Assembly (NCBI RefSeq): GCF_011386835.1
Contig: NC_088804.1
Coordinates: 36,319,549-36,383,548 of the forward strand
Length of the DNA: 64,000 nucleotides
DNA from: Chrysemys picta bellii
Taxonomy: Eukaryota > Chordata > Testudines > Emydidae
Direction of reading: 5' to 3'
Shown in pieces: positions 48,020-57,323 of the stretch. Position 1 is the first letter of the stretch, and each line of letters opens with the position of its first letter. The notes beneath the pieces were generated by a model, which was given only the letters and a program-made list of their open reading frames with translations, ran no database searches and was not told where the DNA came from. The translations under genes were made by a program, and so were the position numbers.

Positions 48020-48808
48020 GAACTATTTGCTCGCTCAGCCCTGCAACAAGGGCCTGAGCCTACTGTGTTTGCCCCGCCCTGATCCAGGGCCTGGGCTCTG
48101 AACTATTTGCTCGCTCAGCCCTGCAACAAGGGCCTGAGCCTAACTGTGTTTGCCCCGCCCTGATCCAGGGCCTGGGCGCTGAACTATTTGCTCGCTCAGC
48201 CCTGCAACAAGGGCCTGAGCCTACTGTGTTTGCCCCGCCCTGATCCAGGGCCTGGGCGCTGAACTATTTGCTCGCTCAGCCCCGCAACAAGGGCCTGAGC
48301 CTACTGTGTTTGCCCCGCCCTGATCCAGGGGCTGGGCTCTGAACTATTTGCTCGCTCAGCCCCTGCAACAAGGGCCTGAGCCTACTGTGTTTGCCCCGCC
48401 CTGATCCAGGGCCTGGGCTTTGAACTATTTGCTCGCTCAGCCCTGCACCAAGGGCCTGAGCTAACTGTGTTTGCCCTGCCCTGATCCAGGGCCTGGGCTT
48501 TGAACTATTTGCCCGCTCAGCTCCCTGCAAACAAGGGCCTGAGCTACCTGTGTTTGCCCCTCCCTGATCCAGGGCCTGGGCTTTAAACTGTTTACTGACT
48601 CAGCTCCCTGCAACCAAGGGCCTGAGCTAACTGTGTTTGCCCCGCCCTGATCCAGGGCCTGGGCTTTAAACTGCTTGCTGACTCAGCTCCCTGCAACCAA
48701 GGGCCTGAGCTAACTGTGTTTGCCCCGCCCTGACCCAGGGCCTGGGCTCTGAACTATTTGCTCGCTCAGCCCTGCAACAAGGGCCTGAGCCTACTGTGTT
48801 TGCTCCGA
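48020..48808 (+). repeat. 80-bp minisatellite, ten units
   Basis: Units start at about 48020, 48100, 48181, 48261, 48341, 48422, 48502, 48583, 48666 and 48751. Each has GAACTATTTGCTCGCTCAG, CAAGGGCCTGAGC, TGTGTTTGCCCC and GATCCAGGGCCTGGGC. Units 8 and 9 diverge most (TTTAAACTG). It lies entirely inside the solo LTR. A minus-strand open frame at 48276-48530 simply reads the repeat. Confidence 0.95.
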
Positions 48809-48860
48809 CTCTGCACAAAAGAGCCGGAGATTCGGGACTAACTGACTGCTTGTTCCCATA

Positions 48861-48891
48861 GTAGTGAGTCGGTGTGGCTCCCCTCCTGCCC
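48861..48891 (+). repeat. 31-bp direct copy of the LTR start
   Basis: Identical to 47269-47299 (GTAGTGAGTCGGTGTGGC, then TCCCCTCCTGCCC). It sits 33 bp before the LTR end, just beyond the minisatellite. Confidence 0.93.
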
Positions 48892-48929
48892 GGAAGGGTC
48901 GAGCCCCGGCTAGGACCTACTACAATTAC

Positions 48930-49100
48930 ACAGTACTCTGCACAGATAAGTGAGCATGATTTCCAAGGGACACATGAAGAAAGTGAGGCTCGGGAAGCCA
49001 GGGTTTCACAGCAAGGTCAGTGGCAGAACTGGGAATGGACTCCAGCTCTCTTGAATTCTAGGCTGATGCCTTATCCACTGACCTACACTGCCTCTTTTAT
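48930..49100 (-). repeat. MIR/CORE-SINE
   Basis: AAGAAAGTGAGGCTCGGGAA, then GGTCAGTGGCAGAACTGGGAATGG, then TTATCCACTGACCTACACTGCC, the reverse of a MIR. The solo LTR inserted at its edge. Confidence 0.75.
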
Positions 49101-49367
49101 CAATTAAAACCTTTGTTCACTATTTAAACAGGGAAGTTGCACCGGGAAGAAAAATATCCTTCTCTTCTTAGGCCACCAGAGGTCTTAGGTCAGCGATTCT
49201 GCAGTTTCTAGGGCATAGTGCAATCTGTTTCTAATTTAAATGCAGGAAAACAAAATGCTGCTCACCTGGCATAACTGAATATGTGTTTGCATTTTATCAA
49301 GAGTGATAAATAGAGACTAAAATTGATACCATTGTGAAGGAAAACAGAAGGGGATTTTAGAACTTTG
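49101..49367. other. non-coding DNA
   Basis: No feature recognised. Confidence 0.4.
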
Positions 49368-49379
49368 TCTAATGTTTTA

Positions 49380-50053
49380 GAGTAGGAGCCGTGTTAGTCT
49401 GTATCCGCAAAAAGAACAGGAGTACTTGTGGCACCTTAGAGACTAACAGATTTATTAGAGCATAAGCTTTCGTGGACTACAGCCCACTTCTTCGGATGCA
49501 TATAGAATGGAACATATATTGAGGAGATATATATACACACACATACAGAGAGCATAAACAGGTGGGAGTTGTCTTACCAACTCTGAGAGGCCAATTAATT
49601 AAGAGGAAAAAAAAAAACTTTTGAAGTGATAATCAAGCTAGCCCAGTACAGACAGTTTGATAAGAAGTGTGAGAATACTTACAAGGGGAGATAGATTCAA
49701 TGTTTGTAATGGCTCAGCCATTCCCAGTCCTTATTCAAACCGGAGTTGATTGTGTCTAGTTTGCATATCAATTCTAGCTCAGCAGTCTCTCGTTGGAGTC
49801 TGTTTTTGAAGTTTTTCTGTTGTAATATAGGCTATATTACAAAACAAAAGTTTTTTTTTTTCCTCTTAATTAATTGGCCTCTCAGAGTTGGTAAGACAAC
49901 TCCCACCTGTTTATGCTCTCTGTATGTGTGTATATATATCTCCTCAATATATGTTCCATTCTATATGCATCCGAAGAAGTGGGCTGTAGTCCACGAAAGC
50001 TTATGCTCTAATAAATTTGTTAGTCTCTAAGGTGCCACAAGTACTCCTGTTCT
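49380..50053 (-). mobile_element. hairpin retroelement, Penelope-like, with 12-bp target duplication
   Basis: Arms of about 210 bp (49413-49622 and 49846-50055) are almost perfect inverted copies around a 223-bp loop. The whole is flanked by TCTAATGTTTTA at 49368-49379 and 50054-50065. Only the left side carries the extra terminus that, on the minus strand, reads TTTTGCGGATACAGACTAAC, then ACGGCTCCTACTC, so the minus strand holds the element's 3' end. Each arm has a hammerhead-like motif (box CCGAAGA, a 6-bp hairpin, GAAAGC, TTAT, GCTC). Long target duplications and inverted terminal units fit Penelope-like retroelements; this family call is inference. No protein is encoded. Confidence 0.7.
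49971..50008 (+). ncRNA. hammerhead-ribozyme-like motif, right arm
   Basis: Box CCGAAGA (49971-49977) resembles CUGANGA with one change. A stem GTGGGC/GTCCAC with loop TGTA follows, then GAAA (49995-49998), then a minimal stem GC-TTAT-GC closing on TC at the expected cleavage position. One extra A sits between the box and the stem compared with canonical hammerheads. The same motif is on the minus strand in the left arm (about 49461-49498). Confidence 0.45.
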
Positions 50054-50065
50054 TCTAATGTTTTA

Positions 50066-51039
50066 AATACATACAGTCAATTAAGATAATGCATTGGGTT
50101 TATTCATTGAAAAATCAGGTAAATCTACTCAGCATTTGTTATTCACCCCAGAGTCTCCCACACGCATAGATTAGGCCACTTGTCTCCTGTGACATAAATT
50201 GCTACATCACTCACAAAAGGCAAAGTCTGTTGTAATCACATCAAGCAAGTGCTTTCTTTATGTCTGATGCCATCCTTGGAGGCAGAAAGGAAACTGCAGT
50301 TGGGTTGCAAGCACTCTCTGCTCCAGAAGCTGTTAAAATTTACAATATTAATATTGAGGTTCAGGTGGGATTTTTCCCCCCCACACCTAGTAAGCAAGTA
50401 CTCTCCGAGTAGCACATGACAGCAAAGAGAAGGAAGACGCAAACCAGCATGGTTATGCACACATCCTTTATATTTCCTTTCCCAAGTGCTTTGCATACAG
50501 AGCTTTCAGGGGTGGCTCCTGGTTTATCTCCTTCACATCAAGGAATCACCACATCCTAGGCAAGCTGCAACACAGTCGTTGATGTTAAGTGTCACACTGG
50601 GACATGCGGGATGGCTGAGCACTTGTGAAAATCTGACCCCAGGTGTCTTAAAAGTTGGTACCCACAATTGCTGGGTACGGAGGCAGTGTCTATTACAGGA
50701 AATCCATTCTGCAGGAGAAGAAATCCCCAGGAGTTTTACGTCTCTGTGAATGTAACTGAAAACCTTATTTGTGTTCATACAAACATCCAGGCAGGGATCT
50801 TCAAAGGACCCTATGGGAACTGGATGCCTGACACCCATAGGCCTTTGTAAAATATTCTAACTTGCTTTCCATGATTTCTCAGGGCAGCCAACCTCATGGG
50901 TCATTTATATACAGCATAGCAGATATTTAGCTTTACCCACTCTAAAGCTGTTGCCTCTCAGGTTCAGCAGGAAGCTAATGGCTCAAACCATGAGAGAGAC
51001 AACGGACTTTTGACTATGCTTTATTTCATAGACCTTGAT
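50066..51039. other. non-coding DNA
   Basis: No recognised gene or bounded element. Paired open frames on both strands at 50.5-50.8 kb have no domain. Confidence 0.4.
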
Positions 51040-51190
51040 TCTTCTTTCACCGCTCCTGTCCAACCTGAATAAGCCGAGGTTTTCAATTCTCTCCTCCTCA
51101 CATGTAAATCCACCCTGCCCACATGCCTCCACTCACTCTTGTTCCCATCTCTAGGCCTTTTCCAATTCTGTTAGATTTGGCTTTACTTTA
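51040..51190 (-). mobile_element. possible old CR1 3' region
   Basis: TCCAACCTGAATAAGCCGAG, then TTTTCAATTCTCTCCTCCTCAC and TAGGCCTTTTCCAATTCTGT resemble the complement of a CR1 3' region. Strongly diverged, with no terminal tail. Confidence 0.4.
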
Positions 51191-54100
51191 AAAAAAGAAA
51201 AAGCCAGTACATCTGCACAGTGTGTTTGAGGCGTGGGTGTACCTTTGAATTAGCTCTCGTTCGAGGTCTCTCAGCAGTTCACGGAGATTTAGAAAGATGT
51301 TGAAAAGGACCTGTTGATTGCATCGGTTTGTGATTACTAATTGTAGAATGTGACTATGCAGCATGTATTTACTGAATTAAGCTCCGAATGTGAATAGTAT
51401 GCTGCTGGTTGTTAATTGCCTACCCCAAGAGGTGGCTGACAATGGGGCTTTCATCTCAGCCCACCTCTTCAGGGAAAATAAATACATTTTCCTTTTCATT
51501 AACCAGTTTGCTGATGTTTTATCAGCCGTAGCACACATTGTGCGAGGTACTGTTTCACTACGGCGCTATTTCGTGCGCAGTAAAATAATTAATAATAAGG
51601 GTAAAGTTACACAAAGACAGGTGCGAGGAGCAACGCTTAGCACCGAAACCAAAGCCCCTGGAGGTCAATGGGAACCTTTCTATGAACTTCAGTGGGCTTT
51701 GGATCAGAACCCTTAGTCATTTGTTCTAAGTCATTTGTCATAAGCCTAAGTCAACGGAGACGCATCAATTTACACCAACAGAGCATTCGGCACATAGTAT
51801 TTCTAATGCAGGAGATCACACAAAATGTGTCCCCTGCTTAGCCCTCCTGAAGATTGCTGTTTTATGTTAACATGCCAGAAGAGTAGACAATAACTATCCA
51901 GATGTTTTACAGTGGTAGAATTCCACCTTCATCTTCTGGCATGTGCCCTGTGCCATATCATAAGATGAACTTTAAACATACCTATCTGAGGTTTATGATC
52001 TCTGCAGCTGTTAGTTTAAAGGGGCCTGAGCAAAGGCATCTTAGAATATGTTACAGAAATATGGGCAACTCTCCTGATTTACTACATTACCATGTCCCAT
52101 GTGAGAATGTACCAGTTTTACATCTTTGACAATGCCGAGCCTAACTGCATTCTATTTAGCAGGGTGGCAATGCAAGGCAGACAGAGAGGAGAGTCTGTAT
52201 TTTATACTGGTATTGTAGCAACATTTTAGTCAGAGCCAGAAACTCATATTCATCCTTCCATCTTCACAAAGGCAATTACAGCCAAGAGTCTCAAGTTTAA
52301 ATTGACTTGGTATTTGGCACTCAGGAGTCTTATGGACCATAGTATTACGCAACAAGATTTCTTGCAGTGCAGGAAAACAAGAAAATATCAATAAGCAAAA
52401 CAAACACTGTATAAATGAACCAACTATTTCTTCTATAGGTCGGAGAGGAAGAAAAATAGCAATAGACATCTCTATGTATTTTTAAATGATGCAGAGTTAC
52501 TCGGTATTATGGTGATTGGATATAAATAGATGGATAAATTCCTTTATTTTTGTGGTTTGAGCTAAAGCTGATAGACATAGATAGAAAGACTTCAATGGGC
52601 TTTGGATAGGGCCTTAGAGAAGAACTTCCAGAGCCATATTCACCTTGACTACCATGAAGGCCTATCTAGTCTATCAGACCACCTAACTCTAGTGTCTCCA
52701 TCATCTTAGCATCTACACCACCATCCACGCAGGCACAGTAACTAATATAAATCACTACTACTCATGTCTATGTCAATACAACCATAAATGTGTAAGTCAC
52801 TGGAATTCAGAGCAGGACTCTCAATGGGCCAGAAGCGGAATTTCGATGAAGACATGCATTACAGTCCTTCACTTCTAACAGAGCTTCAACTTTTCTTCTC
52901 TGCATCTTCAAACTGCGGATCACTGAAATAGCACCAATATCTTTCTTCCCACAGAATCCCTGCAAATAACTAAACACAACAATGTCCAGAAATGAAGCAA
53001 CCTTTTTTCACTCGCTTATGCTTTCTCGGCTATTGTTTTCCTTAAAACAAGAGAAAATTATTTATTTTCTTTGAACAGTGTTCTGGCATTTCATGGAAGT
53101 ATTCTCTGCGAAGCACACTCATTCTACTGTTGCACTTTAACATGGTTCTCTGAACCCTATCTCTGAAGTCCATAATGCCAAAGACAATGCTAGCCTACAC
53201 CATATGTGGAGCATTTTTATCTGCACTGCACCACGTTTGGATGTATAAGCAGAGCAGGATTTTTTATCATTTATGGAAATGTGGAACAGCACTTTATGGC
53301 ATATTAGTGAAGTATTGATTGCTGTTTGAGACTTGTGCTGATGCATTTTGCGCTAATGAAACTTGTACCAAAGACCAAATTGGACACTGATGTCAATATA
53401 TATACATATGAACAAGGGTTATTTTGCAATGGTTCAATTTCCACAATTATATTAAGTAATTTATGGGATTAAGAACAGTAGACAGAATGCTACTGAAAAG
53501 ATCCTCTAATAACCAATGAAAAAAATCCAGATTTTTTGTTCTAAAGGCTTGTTTCACAACACGAGCATTAGCCAAGCAGCCTTTCCCAAATCTTCCGCAT
53601 TGCAAGAGCACTTTGGCTCAAAATGAATGTACAGAGAGGGGCTCCTGAGACACTCACAGTGGCATCTGTTATACAGCATGTTGCATCCAAAAGCCACCTG
53701 TGTATTCACAGATAATGTTAGGCATTTGCATGTCAAACTGGGTCTTTGCGAGAATTTCTGAAGTTATATCTAAATAAGTCTCTCCTGCCAAATACATTGA
53801 TGGGGTTTCCAACCAAATGATAATATGATTGTTCGAAGCCCTTATTAATTTGACTGCCTTGCTGGGTGTTTTCTGCCTGCCTATCTGCTTTGGTTTGTAT
53901 TGCTGTTTGGTTTTTTTCCTCTCCCTTGCTTTCAGCCTGGCTTTCTTGTTCTGCCTGCTCCTTTGCTGTAGCACAGTCTGTACTCATCAATCCTCTTAGG
54001 CTCACTTGGATCAGAATTCAAGCTGGAGTCATTCTTCTCTCGAGTGGCTTCCCCATTCGATCTTCATTTGCTCTTTAATATTTGACTCACAAGCCAAAAA

Positions 54101-54400
54101 CAGAAGCGATGGCTTGTTCTCATGTCCCCTTTCACCAGTCTTAATACAAGTACTAAACGAGAAGGAAATCTCTGAACCCAGTTGTCAGAGCTAACTTCAG
54201 TAACTATGCTGAAGATCCCAAGAAAATAATACAGTAAAAATGTCTAGGGGCAGGAGAAAAAAAATATGCAAAAACAAAAAACCAGTGCTGAAGAGAATGC
54301 AAGACATGGTGCTATAGGGGTTGGGGGCGGAGCTGAGAGTGATATAGAGATTCTGGTCTCTGTTGCAATTTAAATGAAGTATCTTTTTTAAAGGGAATTA
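51191..54400. other. non-coding DNA with one dispersed palindrome
   Basis: The motif at 51648-51713 (CAAAGCCCCTGGAGGTCAAT mirrored by ACTTCAGTGGGCTTTGG) is the dispersed family; a half copy is at 52590-52612. No gene seen. Lysine-rich minus open frames at 53.7-54.0 kb lack any domain and are treated as chance. Confidence 0.4.
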
Positions 54401-54467
54401 GGGCCTGATCCAAAACCTTTGCAGTGAATGGAAAGACTCCCACTGACTTCAATGGAGTTTGAATCAG
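54401..54467. repeat. dispersed GAAGTCAATGGG-type palindrome
   Basis: GGGCCTGATCCAAAACC...AAAGACTCCCACTGACTTC...GGAGTTTGAATCAG, an imperfect palindrome like those at 4463, 10697 and 23481. Confidence 0.6.
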
Positions 54468-55235
54468 AGATTCTGCCAGTCCTCAGAACTGCCCCAGAGC
54501 ACAACGGTGGCTGCAAGCCACCATACCCTCCACTCCCCCGGGGCTGAAAGCCCTGAGCTGTGCTTCCTAGAGGCACAGCACGCCATCTCCCCTCAGTTTT
54601 CAGAGATGCAAATGTGGAATTGCACACAGACAAAATGTATGGACTGAATTTGCATGTGCTGTTGCCAGAATCAGGTGCACCATCCTGGGTTTGTGTACAT
54701 GAATCATGTATGTTCACTTTTGTGGGGCACGTGCGCAAGTCTAAACCAAGACTCTCAGTCTCTTGCAGATCTCCATGCCTTTAAATCCGGTACATGATTC
54801 TTCTTCACTTCCTGTCCGAAACCATCATGCAGTGTAGCTATGCTGCTAGAACAGTCCCCCCAATCAACGATGAATTAAGTGAATGCGAAGTGCTCTGAAA
54901 TCCTTTGATATAAAAGTTGATGTGAATGAAAAAAAAATTCTTTTGATTCCTATTAATTTGTAATGTTAATGAGTTACTTTTAAGAAATTACTCCTCTCCT
55001 GCCTTGTACAATACAGAATTTTTGCATTTATCTTGTTATATCTAAATTAACAGCATCCCCAAGCAGGTGTTACATTTGGAAGGCAACATACTGTAAGCAA
55101 TTAGAGAATTGTGTGTAAATATATAATTTGTTTGAGGAAAAGAAAGCTCTTTAGTGCGATTAAGTCTTATTTAAAATTTCACTTTAAAAGCTAAACAATT
55201 CCCAAAATGGGAAGAGCAGTAATGGCTGAAGGACC
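54468..55235. other. non-coding DNA
   Basis: Nothing recognised apart from a SINE-like tail motif (AGTGCTCTGAAATCCTTTGA) near 54888. Confidence 0.4.
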
Positions 55236-55320
55236 AGCCCATATATTTGTACAGCGCTTCACACCATGGGGTCTGGCCACACCCAGGGCTCCTAGTTGCC
55301 ACATTAATACTAATCAGTAA
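55236..55320 (+). repeat. L2/CORE-SINE-type 3' end
   Basis: ATTTGTACAGCGCTTCACAC, CATGGGGTCTGG, AGGGCTCCTAG, then an ATTAATACTAAT tail: the same ending as at 5020-5155. Confidence 0.6.
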
Positions 55321-55646
55321 GAATAACAGATCTGCTTTTATCCAGCTGCAAGGCTATCGGGCTAGCCTCCGGAGGGACTCTGCTCGTTGCAGAGCTGATG
55401 GGAGAGAACGTGCATGCTTGTCAACTGTGGAAGAAAACACAGTCTTCACTCTTAGGTTGTTTGCAACATGTCAGAGACAGTTTATTCTCAAGCAATTGCA
55501 AGGGGGAGAGTGCGCACGGCCAGGGATTCCCCCTTCCTAGGCAGGTCTCTGACAGATAAACAATTAGGGCAAGCATGTATACCTTTTGTGGCATACAATA
55601 ATGATCAACAGCCGCATCTTGTTTATACATATTCCTTCCTGCTATC
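55321..55646. other. GC-mixed non-coding DNA, perhaps a diverged LTR
   Basis: This stretch and the one after the MITE (55936-56240) have similar composition and may be one old insertion split by the MITE. That is only a guess; no ends were found. Confidence 0.3.
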
Positions 55647-55649
55647 TTA

Positions 55650-55933
55650 GGCCTGGTCCACACTAACCCCCCACTTCGGACTAAGGTATGCAAATTCAGC
55701 TACGTGAATAACGTAGCTGAATTCGAAGTACCTTAGTCTGAACTTACCGCAGGTCCAGACGCGGCAGGCAGGCTCCCCCGTCGATGCCGCGTACTCCTCT
55801 CGCCGAGCTGGAGTACCGGCGTCGACGGCGAGCACTTCTGGGATCGATTTATCGCGTCTAGACAAGACGCGATAAATCGATCCCAGAAGATCGATCGCTT
55901 ACATCCAGACCAGGAAGTAAGTATAGACGTACC
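55650..55933. mobile_element. Harbinger MITE
   Basis: Left end GGCCTGGTCCACACTAAC, right end inverted GGGTACGTCTATACTTAC, preceded by TTA. Nested palindromes inside (TTCAGCTACGTGAATAACGT, then AGCTGAA; GCGATAAATCGATCC mirrored) could fold strongly. It shares ATCGATC blocks with 11327-11622. The right target copy is unclear because of a C run. Confidence 0.82.
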
Positions 55934-56535
55934 CCCCCCTTTCCTCAGCAGTTCCTGCTACAGTCTGCGTTCCATTTTTATCTAACACACGGTCAAAATA
56001 ACCTCTCACAGTTTTCTTCCCCCACTCGCCCAGGCCCTGCCTTACAGTCTCGCGTTACTTCAGAGTTCATGTTAGCCCGACTCTTGCTCTTTTTCTAGGA
56101 ACTAAGGTATCTGCATTCAAATTCCCTTTATCCCGTTCTCCACTTCCACACAACTAGCTCCTCCTCAGGAAGCAGGAGTATATTCCTGGCACGTACATGT
56201 TCCAGGAGTATTCTTGCTGGCATGGGATAGGAAGGGATGTGCGGGTAGGGGAGGTGGACATGTTCTGGGTCTTGACTGAAAGACGACAAGGTGTTAAAGT
56301 GAACCCAAGTGCTGAGTCATTTCTTCTGCATGGATTTTACACACAACCTTGAACTCTCACAGGATAAAAAATATCTGCAATCTCCAGTGGAGGCACTGAA
56401 TCGTAATCTTGCACTGCTGTGTAGAGCCTCTTGGGGCAGCTGCAAATATAGGTAAGTGGAACTGTAAATCCACGTACAAGCTCAGTATCACACTTTGCAG
56501 GGATTGCAAAATATGTTAGGATTACTAATGCAACT
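55934..56535. other. non-coding DNA
   Basis: No gene recognised. Confidence 0.4.
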
Positions 56536-56539
56536 TCAC

Positions 56540-56700
56540 AGTATACCCGTGAGGCATGTGCTATTATCCCTAGTTTACAGATGGTGACATGAAGGTTCAG
56601 AGTTAAATCACTTGCCCAAAATCACACACACAGTAGCAAAAGTAGGAATTAAATCTCTCCCCTCACACGTCACCTGCTAACCACTAGGCAATACTCTCCT
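56540..56700 (-). repeat. MIR/CORE-SINE
   Basis: TTATCCCTAGTTTACAGATG, AGAGTTAAATCACTTGCCCA, AAATCACACACACAGTAGC, then ACCTGCTAACCACTAGGC: the MIR complement in order. Confidence 0.8.
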
Positions 56701-57184
56701 CGAGTGATGGCCTTGACCTTGGTACTAGAGAGTTCCATTGGGGCAGATGCTTGCCATGGCTCATCCCAAAAATCAGTTAGATTAGTGGCCACTGTAACTA
56801 GCAACAGCTATATAAACACAGCAACACAGTGTATAAGTGAAGCAAAAATATAGCCACTCCAGTAAATAGATAGTAGCCTGCGCCAAGTTCTCCACATTGG
56901 CACAATTTGTCTCTACTGCCATCCCCTAACAGCATGTAAATTACATCACCTTGGACTCGGTTTAACGCCTTTACACTCAGTCAGGCTCTCCTAATTGATT
57001 CAGGAGCGACTAAGGGAGTCTAACCAAGTCTAAACAGGTGTAATTTACAGACTGCGAGGACTGGAAGAAGGTGCGAATTATAGTAATTTAGAGTCACTTC
57101 TATATTTGGCCCAGGATCTAAGGGTGCAAGTGAGCCCTAATCCTGAGTTATGTTGGTGCTGTTCCTTGAAGCCATTCACTGAGC
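56701..57184. other. non-coding DNA
   Basis: No feature recognised. Confidence 0.4.
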
Positions 57185-57192
57185 TCTGTGAC

Positions 57193-57315
57193 TAGGGTGA
57201 CCAGATAGCAACTGTGAAAAAACGGGACGGGGGTGGGGAGTAATAAGCACCTATATAAGAAAAAGTCCCCACAAATGGGACTGTCCCTTTAAAAACAGGA
57301 CATCTGGTCACCCTA
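57193..57315. mobile_element. short hAT-like MITE
   Basis: 123 bp; TAGGGTGACCAGATAGC at the left, GGACATCTGGTCACCCTA at the right. Exact 8-bp duplication TCTGTGAC (57185-57192, 57316-57323). Same family as 1387-1510. Not coding. Confidence 0.94.
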
Positions 57316-57323
57316 TCTGTGAC

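Larger units (their letters stand above)
47268..48924 (+). mobile_element. solo LTR (1,657 bp) with internal minisatellite
   Basis: The segment starts TGTAGTGAGTCGG and ends CCTACTACA, giving the TG...CA ends and the short inverted repeat TGTAGT/ACTACA of an LTR. An exact 5-bp duplication ATTAC flanks it (47263-47267, 48925-48929). No gag, pol or env sequence is present, so it is a recombined solo LTR of a Gypsy or retroviral family (5-bp duplications fit either). GC-rich upstream with a TATA box at 47389. The 204-codon proline/glutamate-rich open frame at 47280-47894 shows no Gag-like motif and is probably not a protein gene. Confidence 0.88.

Noticed and set aside
48276..48530. Repetitive minus-strand open frame as a repeat protein
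   Set aside because: It reads through the 80-bp minisatellite; repeat length is not a multiple of three throughout.
48020..48808. CRISPR-like array
   Set aside because: Whole 80-bp units repeat with no unique spacers, and the context is a vertebrate LTR.
53669..54005. Lysine/glutamine-rich minus-strand frames resembling a coiled coil
   Set aside because: Low-complexity composition, two overlapping frames equally open, no start or splice support.
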